Shown here: one piece after another, positions 23,831 through 36,104 of the stretch | How the letters are laid out: each line of letters begins with the position of its first letter | How positions within the stretch are numbered: position 1 is the stretch's first letter | From: Cavia porcellus | Lineage: Eukaryota > Chordata > Mammalia > Rodentia > Caviidae | Direction of reading: 5' to 3' | Assembly: GCF_034190915.1 (NCBI RefSeq) | Contig: NW_026947488.1 | Coordinates: 2,614,501-2,678,500 of the forward strand | DNA: 64,000 bases | Notes under the pieces: generated by a model | Databases searched by the model: none | What the model was told of the DNA's origin: nothing | What the model saw: only the letters and a program-made list of their open reading frames with translations | Position numbers and translations under genes: made by a program

Positions 23831-23834
23831 CTTT

Positions 23835-24380
23835 TTCCTATTGGATCCCTTCAATCCATCACTTTGAGGTGAAGAGACACAAAACACAGGCTTCTGGCAT
23901 TTGACAGTTTTCATTTTACTTTTTACCTCTCCTCCTCCTTGAGACTTTTCACAGTTCTATATGAATCATGTTTTTTGGACCCCTCTTCTGCTGCCTCTGC
24001 CAACTTGGGATAAATGGCTCCTGCTGGAGAGGGGCAGGCTCTGTTAGGGCTGAGCACGGGGAGACACCTGCAGGTGGACAAACAGGGGCCGCCTGACACG
24101 GGGGCTTCTGTGGAGGGGCTTAGTGGCTTGGGACTTAATCCCCTGGTCCCACCTCCCACACACAGGAAACCTGCCTGCAGGGGGGGGTAGGTACTGTCCC
24201 AGCTGGATGAAGCCCTTCCTGTCCTAGACATCTGGTTGGACACAGCTGAGGACAGGCCAGTGGTGGGTTTAGATCTGCATACTTGTCAGGAATGACCGGA
24301 GGCTGCTAGAGGGATTCCTAGGCAGACAACGGGTGATAATATGCTTGGAGGCTTCATTTTCCCAGTGTTCACCAGTAATG
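23835..24380. other. Non-coding stretch, no gene seen
   Basis: Mixed sequence with a short G-run at 24181-24187. Nothing recognised. Confidence 0.5.
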
Positions 24381-24387
24381 GACTTTG

Positions 24388-24468
24388 TGTTTTTGGTACT
24401 GGGGATTGAACTCACAACCTCACATTTGCCAGGCAGGCACTTGTGCTGCTGAGTTAAATCCCCAGCCC
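24388..24468 (-). mobile_element. ID-like tRNA-derived SINE, antisense
   Basis: TGTTTTTGGTACTGGGGATTGAACTCACAACC, then TTTGCCAGGCAGGCACTTGTGCTGCTGAGTTAAAT, then CCCCAGCCC is the reversed A-tail, B box, tRNA-like stem and A box of the same SINE as at 71. Flanks AGTAATGGACTT and TGTAACGTACTT are consistent with a decayed target-site duplication. Confidence 0.85.
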
Positions 24469-24474
24469 TCCTGT

Positions 24475-25530
24475 AACGTACTTAAGAAAAAAACTAAACC
24501 ACCCCTGAAGCTGGGAGCCAAGATGCACATTAACTATTTCAGCATATTGGGATTTGAAATGCTGTTTTAAAAACTGATTAAGGTCAGAGCAGTGCTGAGT
24601 CCCTGAGGCAGCTTTCTTTTCATTACCTGATTCACACTCCTAAGGGTTCAGCAGATTCTAGCACTGTTGGGAACAGAACCAGGACACCGAGGCCAAGGCC
24701 ACCTCTGCAGCCTTTCCTGCCAGACCGGCTGGGCAGAGCTTCTCCCCTTCCCCCTTCCCCAGGAGCTCCACAGCGGCCCCTCTGTGCCTACTTTAGCCTG
24801 GGCTGAGGGTCAGAGCCACTGGCCCGGGTCAGCTGGGTACCAGGCGGTGGAGCCAGCTGAACAGGTGTGACCTATGCCAAAGGCCACGCTCCATCGCCAC
24901 TGGCCCTGGTGGCCTCAGGTCACACAGCAGGTGCTGCAGGGCAGAGCTGGCGCTCGCAGGGGCCCAGCTGTCTTCACTGAATCACTGTCCCCAGGGCAGG
25001 TGGAACTGGGTGCTGGGAGCAACTGATAGTGGGGACCGTTGTCAGCAACACAGAGAAGGAGGTGCGTCGGGAACCGGTGACGGTGAGGCCGAGCGAGAGG
25101 GGAGGCTGGCCCTGATCCCGCAGGCTGAGTCTCCACGCAGGACTCAGAGGGAAACTCTCTTCCTCTTTTTCCCCAATGAAGCTCAGAGAGGGTGGCTTCC
25201 CACACGCCAAAGTGAGAGGTCTCAGAATGAAGCCAGCATCTGGATCTTGGGTGCCAGCACTTAGCAAGTTCCGCTGGCTTGATTCACCGGTGGCATGTGC
25301 ATGACCGTCCCATGTCTCCTGAGGGACAGCTGTGGTGTACCACCAGTGGTTCAGAGCCTCCCGGCAGTGAGACACGAATTATAGCTGTGGTGTCAGGCCC
25401 TGCGGGGAGCGGCAGTCCTAAGATAGCACGGGGAGGGCTCCGTTTGTACACCTGGGAAAATGAGACCCAAACCCTGCAGTGAGCCCGTTTTACAAATCCA
25501 CTTATTTATTACTGAGTTCACCCAGAAACA
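24475..25530. other. Non-coding stretch, no gene seen
   Basis: GC-rich. The bases at 25440-25475 (ACACCTGGGAAAATGAGACCC) could be a very short MIR relic. Nothing else recognised. Confidence 0.45.
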
Positions 25531-25534
25531 AATA

Positions 25535-25620
25535 CTGGATTCAGAGGTGCAGCTCAGTGGTAGAGGGCTTCCCTAGCATGCAAAAGGCGCTGGGTTTGTC
25601 CTGTAGCATCCCTATAAAAA
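25535..25620 (+). mobile_element. ID-like tRNA-derived SINE, sense, diverged
   Basis: GGTGCAGCTCAGTGGTAGAGGG (A-box region), CCCTAGCATGC, then GCTGGGTTTGTCCTGTAGCATCC (B-box region) and a CTATAAAAACC end. The A-box wording GTGGTAGAG differs from GTGGCATAAG in the copy at 49384, so at least two ID-like subfamilies are present. Confidence 0.75.
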
Positions 25621-25624
25621 CCAT

Positions 25625-26635
25625 GTGCATCAGTGTATTGTATTTATTCCTTTAGGTTCATTTATATCTTTAAAACAATATGCTAGTGGGTACCAGGACT
25701 CCCCAAAGCTGGCAGGTGACCAGAGTGCCCATCGGGACTCTTCAAGGCCAGAGACACACAGCAAGGGGCCACAGCATTAGGTTCCTGGAATTGTCACCGC
25801 CTCTGGGAACCGTGGTGATGGCTGCAGGCAGGCAGAGCAATACAGCCTGGGTGTCCATGGATCTCCGTGGACAAGGCCTCTGTCCTCCCCTTCTGTACCC
25901 TTAAGCGGAACATCACTAGGGCACCACTGATGGAGAGCAATCACTTTTCCACAGAAGGACAACAGGTTAATTTATGATTCATGCCTACAGTGACAGCCCC
26001 ACTCCCGGGCCCACCCCGTCCTGGCTTTTTGGAGGCATGCAGAGGGCGTGGCTAGCTGGCTTTCCACCCCTCAGGAGCAGTGGCACTTGTGGTGTGTGCT
26101 GCCACACACGGGAGTTCTTGCACACCCAGCTACACACACCAGAGTCAGGCGGGGGACAGAAGGTCTTGTGCAAGCCCTGGGGATCAGGGGTTCCTCTCTG
26201 GCTTGAAGCACTGTCCTTTGGTGGCCGAGGAGGCACTATACATCTTGGGGTCCTGGAGACCATGGCACCTGGTGGGTCTTGTGGCTGCATCTGACCCTGG
26301 GATCCAGAGGTGCAGCGGCAGGTTGGTTCCCGGTTTTGCTTGTTAACTTGGCTCGTCTTGGCTTCCCTTCTGTGCACAAAGTATTTCAGAAGCCCACAGA
26401 GGAACCAGAGCAGCAGAACAATACCCTGTGTGTCACAGCACAGGGACCTCCCCAGGTTTGTGGGGGGAACTGCACACAGGTAGGGAGCAGACCCACAGGC
26501 CTTGCTGCCTCCAGTAGGCCCTGGTGACCTTCCGTTCTGCTCTTCTGTACTCATCTTGGATGTGGAGGCTCCACGTGGTTCAAAGCCCTCTCCGGCAGCT
26601 CAGAGCCTGGTCCAGCAGGGCAGGGCAGCAGAGTG
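25625..26635. other. Non-coding stretch, no gene seen
   Basis: GC-rich sequence; overlapping frames on both strands up to 189 codons (25985-26554, minus) without domain motifs. Confidence 0.45.
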
Positions 26636-26639
26636 GCCA

Positions 26640-26790
26640 AAGACCTGGCGTCTGGACCTCCCTAGACTTGGCTTCGAACTTCTGTTTTGGTCCCTACCAC
26701 CAAGGGTTTGGAGTGTCTGCATGTCTGTCTGGGTAATCAGCGCCTACTGTCTGTGGCTGCTCCAGGGATTAATTATGTGTCTGTGACCGG
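26640..26790 (+). mobile_element. MIR SINE relic
   Basis: AGACCTGGCGTCTGGACC, GACTTGGCTTCGAACTTCTG, GGGTAATCAGCGCCTACTG and CAGGGATTAATTATGTG follow the order of a sense MIR but with heavy divergence. Low certainty. Confidence 0.4.
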
Positions 26791-26799
26791 GCTTGCGTC

Positions 26800-27760
26800 A
26801 GGCCCACTGAGTTCTCTTGGCTAGCCTTGACCTTGGCCTCTCCAGCCCAGCTTCAGCCAAGAATCTTGTGGAACTCCTTTGTTGAAAATGCCCCCCTCCC
26901 ATCCATCCAGTCAAGCTCCTCTTCCCACCCTGGCTCTCTGCCTCTCCTGATAATCCTGTTAGGTCAGCTGAGTGATATGTCCACCCCTGATACCCAGTCA
27001 TTTTCTCCCCTGAACATTCCCAGGGCTGCAAACGCCCAGGTTCTGGCCTGTCTGCGGCATGGGGTTTGTAAGTCTCCAAGGATGTCCCCCTGCCCACTTC
27101 ACTCGGCATCAGAATCACCTCCTTTCCTATGATACCTGTAGCACAGTGAGGGCTTGAGGTACTGAGGACGCCGCTCTGCGTTCATGGGAACACAGAGATG
27201 ATGGGAGAAAAAGACAAACTCGGGAGGACCAGGGAGCAGGCCAGTGTCACGCACTGGCATGCAGCAGCTGGCCACCAAGCAATGTGTGCAGTGCTGCTTG
27301 GCAAAAGTGGCAGGGCCACCCCGTCAGCCACAAACCCAAAATAGCAGCAAGTGATGTCCTGGTGCTTGCGTGATGTCCGCTGAGGTTCCCTCCCAAATCC
27401 CAAGTTGCTCCAGGCAGGTCCTTTCTTCCCTCTGCCCCTTTGTTAAGCTACCTCCTGCTGCTCAGGGTCCCCTCCCCACAGCCTCCAACAGATAGAAGGG
27501 TGACTTCTCCTGTGGCCACTGCTGCCTGGGCATCTTACTACCTCCCATCCCCGCAGAGCATAGGCCGAGTGTCCTGGACACTGCCCAGGGTGGGGGACGA
27601 CACAAAGCGAGTGCCCCCAAGCTGCCTTGGGCTCCTGCCTGCATGACCACTATACCAGCCCGGCCATAGCTGCCCCCCTGGAAGCACACAATGTTCCCTG
27701 GGCTGCCCAGGGTCCTGGTGGAGGCCGCCCTAACTCAGAGAGGAAGCTTGCAGTATTCAG
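26800..27760. other. Non-coding stretch, no gene seen
   Basis: Mixed, mostly GC-rich; no repeat or gene recognised. Confidence 0.5.
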
Positions 27761-27764
27761 GAGT

Positions 27765-27940
27765 TATTAGCAGAAATGGAACCACAATCACCCAAAGACA
27801 GACCAGCAGCATAACCTGAACCCCATTACTCTTCAATCATTAATCAGCATCTCATGTTTAATGAATCTCTCTGAGCTCGCTGAGTGATGAAAACAGAATG
27901 TTTGATGAGCTGGGAAACCACGTATGTATTCAAGGCTGTT
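27765..27940. promoter_or_regulatory. AT-rich island, candidate conserved non-coding element
   Basis: Contains TTCAATCATTAATCAGCATC, TGTTTAATGAATCTC and GAGTGATGAAAACAGAATG. Two ATTAATC/TTTAATG cores lie within about 30 bases. No repeat recognised. Confidence 0.3.
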
Positions 27941-27944
27941 CTGC

Positions 27945-28770
27945 AAACTCGGCACCAGCGAAGTCCTGGCAACTCTTAAACATCCGTCTTCCCCAGGCCT
28001 CCCTCATCCCCGCCGCCTGGTGCGCGTGGACCTGAGTCTTAAGGTTCACTTTCACCGCTCCGATGCTGGTGTGGTCCTCCCCACCCGTGGCACTGCCTCT
28101 CGTGCTTGCCTGGACACTCTCAAAATCCCTGTGGACAATGACAGCGCCCTGTGTGGGCCTGGCAGCCGACTGAGGGCCGGTGTGGTGGACACTGGCCGAG
28201 CATCCACTTCCTGCCATGCTCTCTTCCACGCTGCCTTCGCATTTGTCCACTGCATGTCCACATCTGCTCTGCAGTCTGAGCAGGTGACTGGCCTGAGATC
28301 TGCATGTCAGCAGTGAACTGGACCCAGAACCAGTGCCGTGACCCCTCGGGAAGCTGGTCTTCAAGCTCTGGGAGGCTGACCTGGGCTGCACCATTCAGGA
28401 CTTCACCGAGGGTGAGGGTTTGGAGCACGACTTCCTCCAGCTAGAGAGAGACCTGGGACTTTATGTCAAAATCTATCACTAAACATCAGAAGTTCCTGCG
28501 CTTCCTGGAGTAGCCAGATCGATGGCTTTCTCCTCACTAACAGAGTTCCCAAGTGAGCCATCCACTAAGATAAAACATCAAGACCTCCCGCAAGGAAGTA
28601 ACCACTTCCAAACTGAGCGGAAGGGCCCCAAGACAAAACAGCGCTGAGCCGAGCTCAGCATCTGACAACACAGCTCTGAGGTGGAAGGATGGGCGTGTTT
28701 CTTGACAGTTAGCTGGCTAGATTTCTGTTCACGATGTATTCCTAATGGAAGAAAGGCCGCAAGCTGACCC
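27945..28770. other. Open-frame-rich segment of unknown nature
   Basis: Both strands carry open frames here (28120-28428 and 27930-28394 minus, 27924-28316 plus). A further run on the + strand near 28345-28480 reads LVFKLWEADLGCTIQDF and stops at TAA. The mosaic could be a frameshifted processed pseudogene, but I recognise no parent gene. Confidence 0.25.
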
Positions 28771-28780
28771 ACAGCCCACC

Positions 28781-28815
28781 AAAAATAAAATAAAATAAAA
28801 TAAAAAAATAAAAAG
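28781..28815 (+). repeat. (AAAAT)n simple repeat
   Basis: AAAATAAAATAAAATAAAAT followed by AAAAAATAAAAAG. This may be the evolved A-tail of a retroposed copy lying upstream, since such tails often become AAAAT repeats. Confidence 0.8.
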
Positions 28816-28819
28816 ATCC

Positions 28820-30695
28820 TGGCTGGAGTCCCCTCCTGCCTTCAGCTCTGTGGTCACAACATTCACAGTCGGAGCAGGCCCAGACTAGAAAACGGTGCCT
28901 CTTAGCGCTTGGCAGTGCTGGCCCTGGGTGACACACACACACAGCCCCTGTGTACCCTCCACGCCAGCCACGGTGTCCAGTTTCAGCTTGAGTCAAGACC
29001 TCTTCATGCTCAAAGCCCTCATCATGTCTTTGAAGAGGTCATTGCACGAATTAGTACCGAGAACAGCTTCATTTCAGGCTGGAAGCTGTGAGCACCTGAC
29101 CGTCAGCAAACACACAAAGGAAATGATAGAGCGGCCATCAAACACAGTTGGAGCAAGAAATCAATTAATTCAATGGCACTTGCCAGCCCAACGGCTGTGC
29201 TAGCAAAGGGAGCCAGCGTCCCCTTTCAGCCGCCAGTCTGATGCCCGCTTTTCCCTGTGGAGGACCCCAGCACTGCAGGGACCCAGGTGGCCATGGTTCA
29301 GTGAAGGCTGCATCAGAATGGGCAGACCTGAGTCTGGTGCCCTAGGTGAGGCACCATAACTGGGGCTGACGGCGAGGGGGCCACAGGCCAGGTGGGAAGA
29401 CGGTGGTTTGTGGTTCCCCACATTTGGGGGGGGGGACTCACTTCCTGGAGGGGCACCTTTAATGTTGTTCCCACTGCTTACCAGTCAGAACGACACAGAT
29501 ACCCTGGGCATTCTGGGTGGAAAACCAGAAGGGTGGAGACACCCTCCAGCCACAAAGCTTGCTGAGCTGCCGGTGCAATATATGTGGGGCTCTGTAGGCT
29601 CTGCACTGTGCTACTCACAGGAGGCTGAGGCCTTCCACTGGATTTTTATTCTGAGCAAATAGCTGGGCCGCAGTGCCCTTCTGCATGCCTGCTCTGAGCA
29701 TGCGTCTTGTTTGTTCTCTTGAACAGGAGTGCTCCTTCTGAAAGCTGTGCTAATCGAGACCAGCACAGGATGAAACTCTGAGCCCGCCCTTGGTATGCTG
29801 TACGCATCCCAGGAGCCGGCTGTGCACGCATGCCGACGCATCCTGGCAGATCTGAGGTGTCAGCAAGGCTTGTTATTCCTCCTGACAGCCACCCGAGCAG
29901 CCTTCAAAATGCCAACTGGAGCATCCTCAGCTGTCAGACGGAAATAACCTATTTTGGTCCAAAGCCACACGCTGGCTCCTTCTGATATTTGCTGCGGAGG
30001 AGGTGTGCCACCTTGCAGTAACCCGCTACGCCAAGGGACACCTTGCAAGATCCTCACTCACACTTCCACTCCCAAAGAAGGGCGCGTGTCACTGCCACGT
30101 GGCCACCATGCCTTTGGCCACTGTACCTCACAGCACTGGCTGCTAACAGCAGGTGATTGTGGGAGCCAATTCCAACCTGCAGATCCCGAGTATGGGCTCC
30201 CAAGGAACCTTAAAACAATACACACTAATTTCCAGCTGCACAGGACTCCTTTTAGATGAGGACCAGAACAGTAGTAAAGATCCACTTCCGGGTAACACAA
30301 GACAGAGACTGGGAACCTACCGCCTGTGGCCAGAGGCCTGCGGCTGGGATGACGCTGGGTACTATGGTTGTATCTCGCCCCTGTCCATGCCCACCTGTCT
30401 GGTGCCAAGCTGAAGCACATGCTTAAAGCCACGAGGACCATCTGCAGTGTTTTGGGACCTCGGCACATTCCGGAAGAAGTTGGAGGGCGATCTGGGCTGG
30501 GATGGTAGCAAGGTCAGCTTCTCTCCTGTGCCTCTGCTCTGCACGGCACTTCCAAGGCACTGAGCCTTAGTCAGTGCGGGGTGGGCACACAGGAGCCACG
30601 CTCCTGACCCCAGAGTGCCATGTGGATGTGGTGGCTCTTGCTCTTTTATGGCTGCTCTCTTTTCTTCCCTGTGGCTCCCGGCCACCTTAGTTAAT
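28820..30695. other. Non-coding stretch, one small AT-rich patch
   Basis: Mixed sequence. A patch at 28975-29180 (AAAGGAAATGATAGAGCGG, AAGAAATCAATTAATTCAATGG) has a TTAATT core and looks conserved-element-like. A G-run of nine lies at 29427-29435. No gene recognised. Confidence 0.45.
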
Positions 30696-30699
30696 GCCA

Positions 30700-30975
30700 A
30701 AGAAACTACAGCCGCCTTAAGTGATCATTATTAACAGGTTTCCCTGTAATTGGAAGATAAACCTTCCAAGTTCATCCCTGTCTCAAATTCATCTTTAACT
30801 TAAAAAGAAATATCAATAATTAAAGCCAACTGCATGCGGCACGGCAACATGTGTGGAGGACAGATAACAGCCACTATCCCTTTGATTACGGCTCATTTTT
30901 GCCTGGGGGAATGTTAATCCCTGGTCCAAGCTCTTAATTATTTTTTTATTTTTTAAATTTCATTTCTGGCATCAC
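30700..30975. promoter_or_regulatory. AT-rich island, candidate conserved non-coding element
   Basis: AGTGATCATTATTAACAGG, CCTGTAATTGGAAG, AAATATCAATAATTAAAGCC, ACGGCTCATTTTTGCC, GAATGTTAATCCC and CTCTTAATTATTTTTTTATT lie within about 260 bases, sharply distinct from the GC-rich flanks. Dense TAAT/ATTA cores make it one of the better enhancer candidates here. Confidence 0.35.
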
Positions 30976-30979
30976 TGAG

Positions 30980-33635
30980 TGCCCAGAATGTCCCAAGTCC
31001 AGCCCTCCCTGGTGGCAACTCTCAGGGATGTGACTGACTTCCAGGGTGGCCGGGCCTGCGCAGAAAGCCACAGCGAGCTCCTTGTTCTGCACAGTCTGTC
31101 CTTCCCTGGCTGCTTCTGTCCAGCTTCACAAGACATGCCCGTGCCTCCTCCCAGCTCCAGGCTCCTGCAAATGAGGCAGGCAGCCGCCTCGGGTTTGCAG
31201 CTGAGGCTGTGAAGGCCCGAGCTTCTGCCTGCCTGCTGCAGATCAGAGGCGGCTCCTGCAGAGACAGCCCGACAGCCTGGGAGAAGCCTCCCTGGTGCAC
31301 ACTCATGAAGCATTTATCAGGCCCCATGGTGTGCAGCACACTGCCTGAGACGGCGATGGAGAGCGGAAAAGAGTGTGAGGCACCGTCCTCCCGTGAGGGG
31401 TCGCGCAGGCTGTGGAGGGGCGGCACTGTGCCGCCCATGCCATCCTTCATTGCCAGCTTCCCAATGCCTGTTTCGGGGTAGGCAGAGAGAGAAGTCTCGG
31501 GAGGCAAGGGTGAAGTGCTCTGCTTCTCAGCTGCTGTGGTCCTCAGACACAGCATCTTTTAGTGTTGGATGCAGGCCTGCAGCTGCATTGCAATGAATGC
31601 ACATGCAGGCCACCTCCTGGGGACAGGAGAAAGGCCTTGGTCTGTTGTGCTCTGAGGCATAGAGCTTTCCTGCCCTGGGCTCCTGACAGGGAAGGCACCC
31701 TCCCTCACACTCCCGGGCTTTAATGAGCATGACAAATCACGGCTCCGCAGGGTGCCCATTATGTGTTCCAACACAGGAAGGAGTGAGGCACTTCCCACTG
31801 GTGATCCATCCCTGAGGCCTCACTTTAGGCCTGGGCTGGAGCACGGAAACTGCAGGCTCTTTAGGCTGCCATGGTACCCCATGATCACAGCAAGGGGACC
31901 CAGCAATGCAGAGGAGACACACAGAGCTCAGCGGAGCATGGGGTCCAGGTCTGGGAGAGAGCTGTCAGGGGTTCCAGGAGAAACCTCCAGGGCTAGGGAT
32001 CCCCAAGTCCCTGTACCAGAGAACGAAGTGCAGTGAACACTTCCAGTAAGACTGCCTGCCATCCGTGTGCTGCACAGCGAAGCGGCCAGCCTGTGCGGAG
32101 CAGGGAGGGAGGCAGAGTCCCGAAGGGAGGTCAGGTGAGAGGGCTGTGGGTGTTCCCTTCTCACAACCACCCACGGCCTGGCTGAGGGAGACCTGTCCTC
32201 ACATCGGCCTTCAGGAGGGGTGCGTGGACAAGGCCACCGGGTGCCCGTGTGACCGCACATGCCCCGGCCTTTGGGTCAGAGCAGGATCTCCGCAGTGGGC
32301 AGTCTCTGCTCCCCTTGTGTGGGCCGGAGCCCTGGCTCTGCTCATCACCTGCAAGATGTAGCACAGCGTTGCTCTTCCCACAGAACCAAGGAGAGCATAC
32401 AGAAGCCGGGGTGTTAGTGGTTATCAGAGAAGTAGGAAGCAAGCTTTGGAAAAAGAGTATATTTTTCTGTAGCACTCACTCTTTGGCTTGACTTAGTTTT
32501 TCTGATTCTCTAAGTGCAGTTTGGACAACTCCAAATTGCACATTTCTGGTTTCCTATAACTCTATCCATGGGACAGGGCTTATAGGTTTTGCATTACTTC
32601 CTATCCAAGAAGCCACCGAGCTGCCTTTGGCCATGGTGCTGCCTCCTGTCCTGACCTCAGAGGGGCCGTTACGATCAGCCGAGGCTGGGAGTGGATGGAG
32701 CATACCCTGACTGATGAACAGGGGCTGGGAGGCCAGGCCCAGCGGAGGTTCAGCCCTGCTTTCTCACCAAGCCCCAGGGGCTTCTGCTGCGTGTCTCTGT
32801 GAAGAGGTATGCACAGTGCTGCCTTCCCTGCCCACGCCCACCAGCACGCTGGAACACTGCGTGTCTCTACCTATGAACACACACACACACTGGGCTTATG
32901 AGCCCAAGTGGATGGTCAAGGTCAAAAAGAGGACACAGTTCAGGGTGAAAAGAGACATGGGGAGCTGCCTTCACTCTGGAGGTTCTTGGGAGGGAGCAGA
33001 AGTGGTCCCCAGTCCTTGAGAGTTGAACCATCCTTGCCCAAGTGCCTGCTTTCTCAGGGCTGATTTCCTCACTGGCAACACACTTCTGGTGGTGTCCTCT
33101 CCCTCTGCACCTTCTCGAGGGCAGGGTCTGTTATGCCGCTGTTCATCTCTGGTACCCGGGATCCTGTGAGCATCACAACCTGCAGGAGCAGAGCCCCTTG
33201 CCAGGGTGGGGATGCCACCCGTGCCCGCTTGCCATGTGGCTGCAGTGCTGCTGCATCTGGTGGCTCCTCACTGAAACCCTGAGGGGCAGGGAGGCCATGT
33301 GATTTGTGGTTGGAAAACTTGGGGCCACGGTCTCTTTGAGCCCTGGCTTCCTGTTTCATAAAGGGGGGGGGTGATGACTCTGCCTCCCCTGCTTTAAGGG
33401 TGAGCCAGGGTGGGGGTGACAGCACATCCTAGCGACCTCTGGGTCTATTTTGACACCAGTCCTCTGAAATCTGGAGTCTGTGAGCATCCAAACAGTGTCT
33501 GCTCAAAGAGCCAAGGTCTAGAACACCCTGAGCACCACAAAATCCCTGGAAAACAAAACCAACCTAACCCTGTTTCCCCACTGTAAACTGACACTGTTTC
33601 ATGGCCTTCAGGTTTGTTTTCCCTGATCTGCTGCT
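30980..33635. other. Non-coding stretch, no gene seen
   Basis: GC-rich sequence of about 2.6 kb. A diverged L2/MIR-like phrase (GGGCAGGGTCTGTTATGCCG) lies near 33120. Short G-run at 33363-33371. No gene recognised. Confidence 0.45.
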
Positions 33636-33639
33636 GCTT

Positions 33640-33915
33640 GGTTCCCTTGATAAGTAGATGATCGTTATTTCTGACCCTAATAAGCCCTGTGTTTCTCGAG
33701 CTGCCTGCTCCCACGTGAGCTTTCTGGAACAAACGATCACACAGACTGCTCAAAGCTGCAGACGCTGCACAGCCAAATCCTTAATAAAGATGCCAAGTTG
33801 GTTCAGCAAATGTCAGAGATGCCTGATGTCGTGGAGAAGGAAAACAATCTCATTAAACATTTGAGTGTTGAGTGAATGTACTAATTAAACACACAGAGTG
33901 ACACAAATTTGTCCA
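33640..33915. promoter_or_regulatory. AT-rich island, candidate conserved non-coding element
   Basis: TTGATAAGTAGATGATCG, CCCTAATAAGCCC, AATCCTTAATAAAGATGCC, TCTCATTAAACATTTGAG and GTACTAATTAAACACAC. Five TAAT/ATTA cores, a GATAAG (GATA-type) word, and no repeat recognised. Confidence 0.35.
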
Positions 33916-33919
33916 AAAC

Positions 33920-35025
33920 ATCTTTCTCTCCATGCTGTGGTGTTGACAGAATAAGCTCAGGCCTGGGCTTGGCGCCCCCAGAAACCTTGGCGCCATCAGA
34001 GGAGCCTTCACAGGGGCCCGGGTGCCATCGGGAGAGACTCTGCCTTGGTGAGTCTTTTGGGGATTCCTCATTAAGATGCCTCACTACTGTCAATGTCAAT
34101 AGGCAGTGGGGTGCACAGGGTAACCCCCACCCTGCTGGGACTGAGATACAGACCCTCTTCCCCATGGCTCCTGACCCTTAGAATTTGTCCGCATCACAGC
34201 CAACTGGGCTTGGTGTGTCTACATGTAGTCATGTGGCCCTGCTCATCTGGTCCACTTGCTGCCCACTCACATAAGGGCCAGCCCCCAGGGCCATGAGGGT
34301 ACTGCAGATCTGCTCCTCCACGCCCTCTGGGGTCCACACCAGCCAGGCGGTTCCCCCAACTTCATCTGCTCTTCTGCCCTCTGCAGCCCATCCCAGGACT
34401 CGTCATAAACCACTTCCTGTTCTCTGCACCAGAGGTCCCCGCTCCCCATGGGCTAGTTCCTCTGGACTATGGCTTGCTCTTGAACTTGGCATTGTCTTTT
34501 CCTGTCTGTGTCCCTATTGTTATGTCAGGAGTCTTGACTCTCTGTCTACCCTGCATTGGCCTCAAAGGCTCCATCTCACGGTCTACCCACTGGACCTAGT
34601 GTCCATTGGATGGACATAGCCACTCTTAGACACCTTGGCTTCTGTCAGAATCACCTTCTTGGGGAGCTGGAGAGGGAAGGAGGCCAGGTTCCTGGGTGAG
34701 GACCAAGCCCACTTCCTGGATGTATCTGTGAGTCCAGAAGAGAGTTCAAGAACCTAAAGCCCTATGTCAACACCTGCCCTGTGCCAGGACTCACTGGGAG
34801 GATGCTTTAAGTTCATAGCCATTAATGTGGCATTTCGGATGAGCTGCCGAAGAGAACAGTAAACACTGCTTCGCACGCAGAAAGTCACTCGGCAAAGGTT
34901 AGACTCTTCCCAGTTCCTGCAGGGTGTTGTCCCTGTGGCCACTGGGCCATCTTAGCAAAGTGGCTTTGTGGAACATTCACTGTATGCTTTGGACATCTGG
35001 CTTTCTTCTCCTGCTAACCTGACCT
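33920..35025. other. Non-coding stretch, no gene seen
   Basis: Mixed composition; nothing recognised apart from weak MIR-like wording at 34750-34830. Confidence 0.45.
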
Positions 35026-35031
35026 GGGAGC

Positions 35032-35150
35032 AGTGGTCACTTCATTTATAGAGGAGGAAATGGAGAAATGCAGCTCCAGAAGGAAAAGATGCTTGCCCCA
35101 AGTCAGAGCAAAGAACAGTGCACCAGCCACTGGGTACTGGCTCTGCACCC
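35032..35150 (-). mobile_element. MIR SINE fragment, antisense
   Basis: TTCATTTATAGAGGAGGAAATGGAGAAATG then CTTGCCCCAAGTCAGAGC follows the reversed MIR order ('attttacagatgaggaaactgaggc...cttgcccaaggtcacacagc'). Confidence 0.6.
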
Positions 35151-35154
35151 TGCA

Positions 35155-35980
35155 GACCACACCGCCCCTGCTGCTCCTGAGAGGAGGTATCCCGGGCGCT
35201 CTCTCTGTTTCCTGCTTACATTCTAGGTAAGTCTTATTTTGAAATACTTTGCACTCAATAACACACTAAAGGTAATCTGCATGGTGACGTGTGGGGACTT
35301 CCCCCCAAATCAGCAGTGCCTCCAACTCAACAAAGGATGCTAACTTGCAGAGAAACTACTGGACAGAGCTCTCAGTTGGTCTAGTGGGCCTTGATATGGT
35401 TTAACTAACTGTGCAGCTGTGCTTTTCTCGGGTGTTCAATTCATTCTTGAAATTGTCTCCATGGCAGTGGTATTTCTAAAAGTTTTGATGAAGGCTGTGA
35501 TCTATAAAAAGGAGACCATGTGAAACCTGTATCTTCCATGCCTGCTCTGAAGTGGAGCTGGAAAGGGCTGGATGGTGGGTGTGGAGGAAGGTAACAGGTG
35601 GGAACAGCAGGCATGACCCAGGAAGTGATCACAGACAATGGAGCTGTCGTTGGATGACATGCTATCCCAGACTCCCAAGGACAAACGAGCCATGGAGGTG
35701 ACGGGTCTGACCCTCTTAAGTGTGCATGGCAGATCAGATTTCGCAGTATGTGGGGAATCCTGTGTTTCTCCTTGGCTCAAGTTGTGGCTGCGCAGGTGAG
35801 CTCAGCATCCACCTGGATTCCATGTTACCAGGAAGGTGGTAGCACAGACAGGCAGCACCATTAATGCCGCTCAGGAGTCCCTGCCACTTCCCCATCAGAT
35901 CTGCCCGTCAGGCCCTGTGTGTGGGTGCTCCTGACAGGCATGGTCTCATCTTGTCCCCCTGTGGACTTGGTGGGTAGAGG
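35155..35980. other. Non-coding stretch, no gene seen
   Basis: Mixed composition; nothing recognised. Confidence 0.5.
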
Positions 35981-35984
35981 ATTT

Positions 35985-36100
35985 TGGCCCATCGTATAGA
36001 CAGGGAAAAGAGGGTCTCAGAAGGACACACAATCAACTTTCCTGCAGGCCCAGCTGGTTCAGCCAGTGAGAATTTGAAATCAGGTCACCTTCACTGGAGC
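35985..36100 (-). mobile_element. MIR SINE fragment, antisense
   Basis: ATCGTATAGACAGGGAAAAGAGGGTCTCAGAAGG, ACACACAATCAACTTTCCTG and GAGAATTTGAAATCAGG follow the reversed MIR order through the tRNA-derived part. Diverged. Confidence 0.5.
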
Positions 36101-36104
36101 ACTC

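Noticed and set aside
23484..23904. Cys/His/Met-rich frames on both strands
   Set aside because: They are the translation of the TG/CATG low-complexity tract.
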